Source: Bacteroides fragilis
GTDB taxonomy: Bacteria; Bacillota; Clostridia; Lachnospirales; Lachnospiraceae
NCBI GenBank assembly: GCA_023664485.1
Contig: JAMPFK010000010.1
Location: 8,940-72,939, forward strand
Direction of reading: 5' to 3'
Length of the DNA stretch: 64,000 nucleotides
Under the pieces are notes generated by a model. That model made no database searches. It saw only the letters and a list, made by a program, of their open reading frames with translations, and had not been told where the DNA came from. Positions within the stretch are counted from its first letter, which is position 1; every line of letters begins with the position of its first letter. The position numbers and the translations under genes were made by a program. This document shows positions 1 through 8,100 of the stretch, piece after piece.

Positions 1-765
1 AGCAGAGAATTAGAAGATATTTTCATTATATGTAGTGTATTAGCGCAAGTGGCGATTGATTCCTGTAAAAGAAATTTTGAAGTACAGGTAGGAAAAGAAC
101 TTGCAAGGATTGAGAAAAAAACGTGTATGAAACATACTCCCCGATATCCACGTTTTTATGCTGATGTGCAGAAGTATAATAATAAAAAGAAAAAAGGCAA
201 TAAATTAATTATCAAAGATGAAGATGTAGGCTTTTTGAATTGTCCAATGGATATACTTTATAGGATCATAGAAAAAGGAGTTATTGATCTCAGGAAAAAT
301 AAAAAATTGAATACTAAAACATACAAGGAATGCGAATATGGCGTAAAGCCAATCTTTGAATATAGGGCAGATAAAGTTAACGTCAATCGCAAGCAATACA
401 AAAAAGTGATCGGAATTGTAGAAGAATATGATAAAGTCATTCGTGAATTGGATGAAACAAAGGATTCCTACCATGAGGATAGATTAATTGAATTTGAATC
501 CTGTATGGATAAATTGAGGAATATCACGATAAATAAGGATACTTTATATACATTGATTGCCTATGCGTTTAAGCCAGGAAATGAATATTTAAGGGATAGT
601 ATGCTGATTGTCCTGTATGATAAGGATAAATCTAAAAATAAAAAGACGTTTTTAGATTGCTTCAAAAAAACTGAAAAAAGTTCACAAAAAAGTTCTAAAA
701 GTGCTGATTTTGTGGGATTTTCAAAGTTTCCATATGAAGAGGGGCGAGAACAGAACGTAAGCTAA
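1..765 (+). CDS. C-terminal part of a phage protein, possibly a YonO/RdRP-like single-subunit RNA polymerase
   Basis: The reading frame is open from base 1, so the gene begins outside the window; the GTG at 49 is internal. About 254 codons are visible, very Lys-rich and AT-rich. Around residues 16-55 there is an A-I-D-x-x-K segment followed by a P-R-Y-P-R-F segment. In cellular RdRP-type polymerases and the phage YonO group the C-terminal region has a similar arrangement (AxD..K, then P..P.F). The catalytic DxDGD would lie upstream and is not visible, so this assignment is an inference from a short pattern. The last ~30 residues are a low-complexity Lys/Ser tail. Alternative: an unrelated phage protein of unknown function. 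Confidence 0.35.
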   Translation, partial: SRELEDIFIICSVLAQVAIDSCKRNFEVQVGKELARIEKKTCMKHTPRYPRFYADVQKYNNKKKKGNKLIIKDEDVGFLNCPMDILYRIIEKGVIDLRKNKKLNTKTYKECEYGVKPIFEYRADKVNVNRKQYKKVIGIVEEYDKVIRELDETKDSYHEDRLIEFESCMDKLRNITINKDTLYTLIAYAFKPGNEYLRDSMLIVLYDKDKSKNKKTFLDCFKKTEKSSQKSSKSADFVGFSKFPYEEGREQNVS

Positions 766-819
766 GTAGGGTCTCTCTCAAAAAATATTCAAAGAAAGAT
801 TTGAATGTTGTACTATTAA

Positions 820-1121
820 GGCACAAGAGGGCTGGACAGCATTGTGGAAGATACTGCCAGTATACAACCTTTTGTGCCACACGATAATATCTGTAATATT
901 ACAGTTCAAATATATTTATCCAAATATTCAGTTTTTAGCCGATATGAGCCTCAAAACTTATACCGGCATTCATCCGGTACTCCACAAGCCGGATTCAAAA
1001 CAATAACAATGTAAAATCCTATATGCAGCTCCACAATGTATATAGGTCATCCGGTGGCAGGACTCCACAACCTGTTACCGGATGTACAACCGCATGATGT
1101 TTTCCACAAGCATCAATGCGG
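820..1121 (+). ncRNA. Tandem hairpin array with shared TCCACAA loops and one complementary-loop hairpin (candidate structured RNA)
   Basis: Five hairpins lie in the gene-free stretch 766-1204. H0 (820-878) has an outer stem GGCACAAGAGG/CCTTTTGTGCC and an inner stem CTGG-CAG/CTG-CCAG, and its loop carries TTGTGGAA (842-849). H1 (972-994): arms ATCCGGT and GCCGGAT, loop ACTCCACAA. H2 (1018-1046): arms CCTATATGCA and TGTATATAGG, loop GCTCCACAA. H3 (1048-1084): arms CATCCGGTGGCAGG and CCTGTTACCGGATG, loop ACTCCACAA. H4 (1090-1121): arms CCGCATGATGT and GCATCAATGCGG with a bulged A, loop TTTCCACAA. The four loops are all nine nucleotides and share TCCACAA while stem sequences differ; mismatches in H1-H3 are G-U on the plus strand, so plus-strand RNA is favoured. 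The H0 loop is complementary to the other loops. Function unknown. Confidence 0.6.
891..904. promoter_or_regulatory. Perfect 14-bp palindrome, possible operator
   Basis: CTGTAATATTACAG is a perfect inverted repeat lying between hairpins H0 and H1. A dimeric repressor such as a phage HTH protein could bind it, but no -35/-10 pair is clear around it, so its role is open. Confidence 0.3.
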
Positions 1122-1204
1122 TATGTATGAAAAATGTGGTAGTATTTTGTCAATTGTTGGTGTATAATAAAATTTATAATACTAATGATTGGGGAATACT
1201 ATTT

Positions 1205-1795
1205 ATGGCTTTAAATACTACTCAAAAAAAGTTTTTAGATTTGGCAAATAAATTAACCAAAATAAAAAATATGCCATATAATGATATTACAAGAAAAAAT
1301 TATGATAAAACTGGATTTATTTATGATATTGATTATACTATAGGACAATTGGAATATTTCTTTGATACAATTGTTCCCAGTCAAGGTGGTACAGCAAATT
1401 CTTCTTATTATTATTTAAAAAAATTAGAACCTAAAGAACACCAAATTGCTTATGTAAATTTAACAAGAGGATTTCCCAAAGAGTTGTTTGGTGGGCATTA
1501 TTGTTATATATTAAAGAAGTTTAAAGATAAATATGTGGTAATCCCCACGACATCTGTAGATAATCCAGCAGAGGATACTATTCAGGACTTTGAAATTGAA
1601 ATAAAAATCAAAAATTTTTATAACGATAAGATTACTCGCTTAAATGTTAGTAATATAAGAGCAATTGATATTCAACGGATATATCAACCAGATCCGGTAT
1701 TTGAAAATGAAAAAGGAATTTTTGATGTATTGACAAATAGAGATGAAATCAACAAAAAAGTCGTTGAGATTTTATGCAATATGCATATAGACTAA
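1205..1795 (+). CDS. MazF/PemK-fold toxin-like protein, no protein antitoxin beside it
   Basis: This 196-residue protein starts at ATG 1205, ten bases after GGGG; an ATG at 1082 in the same frame lies inside the hairpin array and is unlikely. The C-terminal ~120 residues match the PemK/MazF pattern: a first strand ending in Y-V-N-L, then E-L-F-G-G-H-Y-C-Y-I-L, V-V-I-P-T-T-S, and I-R-A-I-D-I-Q-R-I, corresponding to the family's ExxG.H..vvl, viPlTS and irtid..Ri segments. The first ~75 residues are a helical extension not usual in short MazF toxins. MazF-fold proteins are mostly mRNA endoribonucleases. No antitoxin gene is adjacent upstream; the immediate upstream sequence is the hairpin array, and a terminator follows. 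It could be a type II toxin that lost its partner, or part of an RNA-controlled module. Confidence 0.6.
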   Translation: MALNTTQKKFLDLANKLTKIKNMPYNDITRKNYDKTGFIYDIDYTIGQLEYFFDTIVPSQGGTANSSYYYLKKLEPKEHQIAYVNLTRGFPKELFGGHYCYILKKFKDKYVVIPTTSVDNPAEDTIQDFEIEIKIKNFYNDKITRLNVSNIRAIDIQRIYQPDPVFENEKGIFDVLTNRDEINKKVVEILCNMHID

Positions 1796-1895
1796 ACAAT
1801 TATTTTTGGGTATACTTGTAATTAACAGGAGAAATCTTGTTATAATATTATTAGCCATTAAGTTGGTGAATATAATAAAAATAAATATTTTTAGG

Positions 1896-1926
1896 GAGAA
1901 TACTGAAATATGTATTCTCTTTTTTT
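1896..1926 (+). terminator. Rho-independent terminator after the toxin-like gene
   Basis: Perfect 8-bp stem GAGAATAC/GTATTCTC with an 8-nt loop followed by an uninterrupted T run. A TATAAT at 1841-1846 lies just upstream, so a short independent transcript of about 75 nt ending here is possible, although its -35 is weak. Confidence 0.75.
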
Positions 1927-2033
1927 GTAATCTAAAATCACAGTTTATAGAGAATGTAATATATACATATCATGTTAAAAAATTTTATCATAAAAATTGA
2001 TATACCAATATAATTATAGAGAGAAGGTGAAAA

Positions 2034-2213
2034 ATGGTAACACAGGAAAGCGTAAGGAATAAACTTATAGAAAAGACATATGCATTTAGGCAAAAGAATA
2101 TTTCAGAAGTTACAGGAATACCGGTAGAGATTATTTCAAAATTTATGAACGGAAAGCGAGATTTGTGGGATTCATCATTACAAGATCTTAATGATTATCT
2201 GGATTGCCATTAA
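2034..2213 (+). CDS. Small HTH protein (59 aa)
   Basis: ATG 2034 follows a good ribosome site (GAGAAGGTGA). The product, beginning MVTQESVRNKL, has a compact helix-turn-helix pattern: R-Q-K-N-I-S-E-V-T-G-I-P, then I-I-S-K-F-M-N-G-K-R, then a final helix. This resembles short phage XRE/Cro-like DNA-binding proteins where the second helix enters the major groove. It lies between the toxin-like gene (with a terminator between) and the tail genes. It may be an element regulator and could bind the palindrome at 891; no binding evidence exists. It is too far downstream to be a conventional antitoxin partner. Confidence 0.55.
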   Translation: MVTQESVRNKLIEKTYAFRQKNISEVTGIPVEIISKFMNGKRDLWDSSLQDLNDYLDCH

Positions 2214-2389
2214 TCGTATTAATAAAAATTCAAATGTAACTATTAACCAAGCAAACATATATAAAAATTCAATTAAATCTAATAACATTCAAAGCAGCAC
2301 ACAATCATGCTGTGACAATCAAATAAGAAAATAGAATATAGTAGTAGACAACTGAATAGAGACTTAGAAAGTACGGAGGAACTTTTATA

Positions 2390-2734
2390 TTGACAACAAC
2401 AATGACAGAGAAGAAGTTTTATACACAGGAAGATTTATTGGCAGCTATGAGTAAATTACCTGAAAATGAAGCTAAAAATATCTTGGAAAATATGAAAATC
2501 AGTACTATTTTAGATTTTCTCAATGTTTCCTACAAAGAGCAGAGGGAACAGTTGAAAAACAGTTTTTCAGAAGCATTACATAGGGAATTAGACATTTATA
2601 ATGGAATGAACAGGCTGTATGATATGTTTCCAGTGCTTGAATGTAAGATGTATGTTGATGAAGGTGTTGTACAGAAAAATGAGAACGCCAGTTCTGAATC
2701 TACTTGTGATAATCAGATAGATGTGGTAGAATAG
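2390..2734 (+). CDS. Hypothetical phage protein preceding the tape measure (possible tail assembly chaperone)
   Basis: The TTG at 2390 is chosen as start because GGAGG (2375-2379) is ten bases upstream; the ATG at 2402 would be too far. The 114-residue product is acidic, largely helical, and has a disordered Asn/Ser/Asp-rich tail. Two genes later comes the tape-measure gene, and in long-tailed phages the one or two small genes immediately before it usually encode tail assembly chaperones. That positional argument is the only support; no family motif is recognised. Transcribed with the zinc-ribbon gene 37 bp downstream. Confidence 0.45.
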   Translation: MTTTMTEKKFYTQEDLLAAMSKLPENEAKNILENMKISTILDFLNVSYKEQREQLKNSFSEALHRELDIYNGMNRLYDMFPVLECKMYVDEGVVQKNENASSESTCDNQIDVVE

Positions 2735-2771
2735 TGTTGTAACAAAAGTTGGAAGTTAAGAGGATTTGGGT

Positions 2772-3191
2772 ATGGCGAAAATTGTTTGTGAATCATGCGG
2801 AAGTAGCTTTCCAGTTGAACGAGTAAAAGACATGAAAGATTGTCCTGTTTGTGGAGAATCCTTGCTGAATGATGATACTGCTGAAATTCAAAAAGAAACT
2901 ACTAAGTGGTATTATTATAAGGAAGGTGGCGGAATGTTAGATGATACATTATCTAGCCATTTCAATCCACTATATACCTTCGATGCCGTGGATGTAGAAG
3001 ATGCCAAAAGGCAGTTAAAAGAAGTTTTACCCAATAGTCCGCTTGTAAATAATAATTCGCCCGATATAGTACGTTGTCCACGTTGCAGAAGTACACAGGT
3101 GCAGATGGTTCCCAGAAAATTTAGCCTTTCGACAGGATTTGCAACTAATCGGCTTGACCGTGTATGTGTAAAATGTCAGAAGAGATTTTGA
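2772..3191 (+). CDS. Double zinc-ribbon phage protein
   Basis: Start ATG 2772 is preceded by AGAGGA at suitable spacing; an in-frame TTG six bases earlier is less likely. The 139-residue protein has two zinc ribbons: C-E-S-C-G...C-P-V-C-G near residues 6-30, and C-P-R-C...C-V-K-C at the very C-terminus, separated by an acidic linker. Such ribbons bind zinc and often contact nucleic acid or protein. It sits between a small gene and the tape measure, with a terminator-like hairpin after it. No specific function is recognised; a virion-assembly or regulatory role would be a guess. Confidence 0.55.
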   Translation: MAKIVCESCGSSFPVERVKDMKDCPVCGESLLNDDTAEIQKETTKWYYYKEGGGMLDDTLSSHFNPLYTFDAVDVEDAKRQLKEVLPNSPLVNNNSPDIVRCPRCRSTQVQMVPRKFSLSTGFATNRLDRVCVKCQKRF

Positions 3192-3221
3192 AAATATGAA
3201 AAATTGAATATTGTGCTGAGG

Positions 3222-3250
3222 AGAGATTATCGCTTTGATAGTCTCTTTTA
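3222..3250 (+). terminator. Hairpin terminator or attenuator before the tape measure
   Basis: Stem AGAGATTATC/GATAGTCTCT (one G-U) with loop GCTTT, followed by TTTATT. It would lower read-through from the small genes into the tape measure. Confidence 0.55.
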
Positions 3251-3283
3251 TTATGTAAAAAACGGAAAAGGAGATTATACAGT

Positions 3284-5125
3284 TTGGAAGAAAATTTTTT
3301 ATTAGAGCTTATCGGATGTTTAGACCAGAATAAAAGTAAAAAGCAGATTAATGCTGATATTAAGCAGCTTGAAAAAGTAATAAATATGCTACGCCTCACA
3401 GGAACCTTTGCAAAAGCTGATACAAAGAAAGAATTGAATACTTATATAGCGCAATTATCTAACCAACTATCGGCAATAAAGCTAAAGGCTAAGATTGATA
3501 ACAAGAATTTGAAAAGTGAAATTAATTCAGCTTTGAATAATGTATCTTTCAAAGATATTGATGCTTTAAATATTGATGGAAATAAGACAAAACTTAAAGT
3601 ACAAAAAGTTATCGCAGACACGAAAACATTTGTAGAGAAAAATCCTATTGTAGTTGGGATTAATATTTCGTATAAAAAGAATAAATTAGATAACGATTTG
3701 ACCGCATATTTGAACCGAAATAGTAAAATAAGTGAGTCGAGAGTACTCTTGGAAGAAGCGGATAAAGTTAGAGATTTAATTGATACGGTTACTGATAAGA
3801 AATCATTGACAGAAGCGACAGATGCTTTCAGGTTATTCAAGTCGGAAGTATCAGCCACAGGGTACACCAGTAAATCCACAGCCGATAAAATTAAATCAAT
3901 GCTTGGACATATTACAAAAATCGGTAGTGCTTTTGGCGTAGCTTCGATGCTTATCAATAACTTCACGAAATCATTGAAGACATTGCGCTCGAACGATACA
4001 ATTCTTACAGAAATCAGTAAGACATCGGAAATGACTAAAAATCAACTGAAAGAACTTGGAGACGAGGCTTTTAAAGTAGCAAGTAAATTTGGACAGTTAT
4101 CATCAAATTATTTACTTAGTGTACAGGAAATGGCGAGAAGCGGGTACGAGGACATTTCAAAAGAATTAGGCGAATTGTCATTGCTTGCGCAGTCTGCCGG
4201 AGATATGACGGTTGAGAACGCAAACAATTATCTGTTAGCCACTGATGCGGCTTATAAATATAGCGGAAGTGTTGAAAAATTGAATGCGGCTCTTGATGGA
4301 GCAAATTATATCAGCAACAAAAATTCAGCCAGCCTGACTGATATTGCCGATGCGACCCGCGTTTCAGCGTCATTTGCGGCAAATGCAGGGATAGCGATTG
4401 ATGAATTAACAGCAGCAGAAGCGACGATGATTGCGGCAACAAAACGTTCTGGTTCTGAAATCGGACGTTCATTTAGAAGCATTATATTAAATCTTCAACA
4501 GGTGAGTGGTGAATTTGAGGGAGAAATCATTGATGAAGAGCAGTTAAAGAAAGTAGAAGAAAGATGTCATTCTCTTGGTGTTGAGTTGGAGTACATGAAA
4601 GATGGCGTTGCCACTCTGAGAAATCCGATAGAAATTCTGAAAGATTTAGCGGAAGTCTATAATTCATTACCTGATAGTAGTGCTGAAAAACAAGGATTGA
4701 TTGCAGATCTGGGTGGGAAATATCATGCCAACGCACTTTCTGCATTACTTAGCCAGTGGGATTTGTACGAAAAGATGTTAAGTGAATTTTCACAGGGCGC
4801 GGGTTCAGCACTTGAGGAAGCGGAGAAAACGGCTAATTCGTGGGAAGGACGATTGAACTCTTTACAGAATAGTTGGGATTCATTCATTAACACGCTTACA
4901 AATAAAGATGCAATAATGGGTGGAATATCATTCTTTGATAGGCTGATTCAGGGAGCTGAAAAGCTGACTGACAGCATAGGTGAGATTCCTGTTGTGCTTA
5001 CTACTTTGAATACCGCTATGGTTGCAATGAAAAAGGATTATGGTATTACACAGCTTGTAAAATCCGGAGACAAAGAAACTAGATATTCAGGGAAATCTTC
5101 TGGGAATAGAGTTCACAGCTATTAA
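3284..5125 (+). CDS. Phage tail tape measure protein, N-terminal part (frameshifted)
   Basis: TTG 3284 follows AAGGAG. The 613-codon frame holds a long helical N-terminus (residues 1-190) and then the TP901-type tape-measure core at about 215-560, seen as repeated helical blocks such as A-R-S-G-Y-E-D, L-A-Q-S-A-G-D-M-T and R-S-G-S-E-I-G-R-S. The tape measure sets tail length and is threaded through the tail tube for DNA ejection. The last ~20 residues before the stop (from S-G-D-K-E-T) are out of frame: the plus-one frame from 5061 continues with the sequence N-P-E-T-K-K-L-D-I-Q-G-N and runs into the next open frame. The original gene was therefore about 2,325 codons. Either this is an inactivating indel in an A run or a sequencing error. 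Confidence 0.85.
   Translation: MEENFLLELIGCLDQNKSKKQINADIKQLEKVINMLRLTGTFAKADTKKELNTYIAQLSNQLSAIKLKAKIDNKNLKSEINSALNNVSFKDIDALNIDGNKTKLKVQKVIADTKTFVEKNPIVVGINISYKKNKLDNDLTAYLNRNSKISESRVLLEEADKVRDLIDTVTDKKSLTEATDAFRLFKSEVSATGYTSKSTADKIKSMLGHITKIGSAFGVASMLINNFTKSLKTLRSNDTILTEISKTSEMTKNQLKELGDEAFKVASKFGQLSSNYLLSVQEMARSGYEDISKELGELSLLAQSAGDMTVENANNYLLATDAAYKYSGSVEKLNAALDGANYISNKNSASLTDIADATRVSASFAANAGIAIDELTAAEATMIAATKRSGSEIGRSFRSIILNLQQVSGEFEGEIIDEEQLKKVEERCHSLGVELEYMKDGVATLRNPIEILKDLAEVYNSLPDSSAEKQGLIADLGGKYHANALSALLSQWDLYEKMLSEFSQGAGSALEEAEKTANSWEGRLNSLQNSWDSFINTLTNKDAIMGGISFFDRLIQGAEKLTDSIGEIPVVLTTLNTAMVAMKKDYGITQLVKSGDKETRYSGKSSGNRVHSY
5057..5062 (+). other. Frameshift site splitting the tape measure gene
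   Basis: The upstream frame reads GTA-AAA-TCC here. Removing one A from the AAAA run (5059-5062) joins both halves without loss. The downstream frame has its previous stop at 5058-5060, so the overlap window is small and places the indel precisely. Confidence 0.75.
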
Positions 5126-5165
5126 GGAGCAAAAGAAACATTTTGAAGAAGCTGAACAAGCTATA

Positions 5166-8100
5166 TTGCATTGGAATGATAAATTGTCTATTGGTAAAAC
5201 TGATTTAGATTCTTTTAATAGTAGTGTTGTTCAAAATAATGCACAATTAAAGAATTATCTTAGCACCTGTACCAAAGATGCCCCCGCTTCATTATCAGGA
5301 TATAAATCTTACCTTAATGCCGCTGGTGTAAGTACCGATGCACTTCGACTCAAAACTATATTGCTTAATTCGGCTATTAGTATGGGGATTGGTATTGCTA
5401 TTCAAGCAGCAGTACAAGGTATTACTTATCTCATCCAGAGAGAAGAAAATCTCCGTCAGGCAACCGAAGAAGCCGCAAACGCATACAAAGATTCCGCTTC
5501 ATCCATAGAGGATTATACTTCCAGATATCAGGAATTGCACAAAGCCCTTATTGCGGCTAAAGGCAATGAGGAAGAGACTTATAACATCAAAAAGCAGCTA
5601 TTGGAATTACAGACAGAACTCAATGATAAATTTGGTGAAGAGTGTGGAACTGTTGACTTGGTAACAAATGCGTATGAATCCCAGACAGAAGTTATCAGAG
5701 CTTTAAACAAAGAAAAAGCCCGATTATTCCTAAACGAAAATAAAGACGGAATTGACAAAGCTGAAAAAGAGATGACCAAAGACCGTCATTATAACCTCAG
5801 CTATACAGGCCTTATTGGAAATACAGATAAAGGACAGGCATTAAAAGAGATTGCTGAAAAATATAAAGAACAGGGAATTACATTGCTTGATGAATATGGT
5901 GACGGTAATTATTTACAGTTCTCGATTCATTTGAATACCGATGCGCAATCAGCCTATGAAACGGTCAATGCCTTTGAGAATGATCTGAGAGACAGGGCGA
6001 AAGAACTTGGTGATGAGCATATGTTTGATGATGTGCTCAATGTTTCTTCTGACTCCTTAAATAAAGCCAAAGAGACTATTGAAAAACATGGTGATACATA
6101 TAGACAGGCCCTAACCGCTGAAATCGTTTCTGATGATGACAAAGCAAAGACATATGGTGAAGCATTAAAGGCAGTAGAAGCATATAATGATGCCGTACTA
6201 AGGTCTGAAAATCCATATGATGACCAGAATGTTACACAGGCAAAAGAAAATCTGGATGCAATAAAGACTTCCATTCAGGATAATGAAGCAGAGTGGGAAA
6301 AATATTCTATCCTGTTTGATGATATATTTGGACAGGCTGATACCCGTCTGCTTGAATTTAACGAGGCATTAAAAACGGACAGTGGACTTCAAGAGCTTGC
6401 AAATGATTTGGAAGGACTTAGTGATATAGATTTACAGGCATTAGATGAAAATATAGGGGAAAATGATTCATTCGATAAGCTGAAAGAAGTCGCCTCTGGA
6501 TATAAGATTAGCGTGGATGAATTGATTGCCGCATTGGTTCGGTTAGGATATGTACAGGGAGAGATTCAAAGCACGGTTTCAGATACGACCCAATCCATAG
6601 CCCCCACCATTTCATCTTCAATCCAGCAGATAGCAACACAGCTAGAACCGCAATTTGCTAAGTTAGGAGATGCCTATAAAGAAATCTTCCAGTTTGACGA
6701 CAATGGGCAGGAAATTTTCTCTCTTGATAATATAGATAATTCCATGCTTGAAGAGTTGCGCCAGACATTCGCGGAAATCAAAGAAGAGGTTGGAGTTACA
6801 TTTGATGCGTCTCAACTTGATTCATTTTTTAATACGCTCACGAATGGAAATTCAACAGCAGAACAGGTACAACAGGCATTTAATGATCTGGCGACAACAT
6901 ATCTGTACAGCACCGATACATTAGAACAGTTAAATTCTGAAACAGCTAATGCAATCGCGAAACAGTTAGAAGAATTAGGCGTACAGAATGCGGCTGAAAT
7001 TGTTGCAGACGAACTAAAAGCTAAAACAGAAGAACTTATTGTTGCAAAAGAATATCTTGCACAGACAGGTCAGGAATTAGCATCCGCAACGGATAGTGAA
7101 GTAAATGCGTTCATTCTGGAACAGATTGAAGCCGGTAATTGTGGTGAAGCATTAGCGTTGTTACAGCTTAAAAAGATGCTCGTGAATGGTACTTTGCTTG
7201 ATACAACAGCAGATATCAATAATGTATTAGCATTGGCTCAGGCAGCAGGTATCACATCGGACGCATTGACAAGACTTGCATCTCTAAAGGCGGCATTTGA
7301 TAATGCCCAGGCAAGTGGTAATTATGGTGCAATGAATGCCATTTCCGCTGAAATAGAGAAAACAAAAAATCAGGTAGAGACCGATATCGCGAATTTTAAA
7401 CCTGTTGAAATTCAGTTTGATAGTGCGAGCGCGGCTAAATCAGCGGCAAAGGCCGGAAAAGATGCAGCAAAAAGTTACACATCGGCATTTCAGGAAGAAT
7501 TACAGGAATGGAAAGACTTAGAAGAACAAGGAAAGATTTCCCACAAGCAGTATTTAGATGCACTGTTACGGCTCGTTAAGAAATATTTTGGAGACCGTAA
7601 GAAATATGCAAAAGAATATGCCCAGTACATGAACGAATATCTTAACGGGTATCTGGATTTATACAATTCAGCATTAAGTGGTATCAGCACACTCCTGAAT
7701 CAGAAAATTAGTGCGGCAAATGATGCCAAAGATGTGGCAATAACAGCATTACAGGAAGAAAAAGAAGCCGCCGCAGAAGCATACCAGGCAAAAATTGATG
7801 CCATCGAAGCAGAAAAAGATGCTATTGACGACCTAATTGATGAGAAAAATAAGAAAATTGATTCCATCAATGAAGAGATAGATGCCATTGAGAAAGCATC
7901 AGAGTCAAGAAAGAAAAATATCCAGCTTGAAAAAGACCAGTACAATCTGGAAAAGATGCTCAATCAACGTACTACATCCGTTTATAAGGAAGGTGTAGGG
8001 TTCGTTTTTGAAGCAGATACGACAGGAATCAGGGATGCAAAGGAAAAAGTCAAAGAAGATCAGGAAGCATTACAGATTGACGGATTAAAAAATGAGATTT

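Noticed and set aside
820..1121. The loops as DnaA boxes (a replication origin).
   Set aside because: Only the H4 loop with its flanking T (TTTTCCACA) fits the DnaA-box consensus; the other loops have C in place of T, and the sites are in stems of RNA-like geometry.
820..1121. A standard type III antitoxin repeat array.
   Set aside because: Repeat units are not near-identical, only the loop is conserved, and no terminator separates the array from the gene. It is kept as a related hypothesis, not a call.
1806..2000. A 64-codon frame after the toxin-like gene.
   Set aside because: AT-rich, no ribosome site, and it spans the terminator at 1896-1926.
2190..2335. An Asn/Ser-rich 48-codon frame overlapping the small HTH gene.
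   Set aside because: No ribosome site and low-complexity composition typical of AT-rich noise.
5040..5125. Programmed -1 frameshift in the tape measure gene.
   Set aside because: The downstream frame requires +1 (or -2), and no slippery heptamer with the right phase is present.
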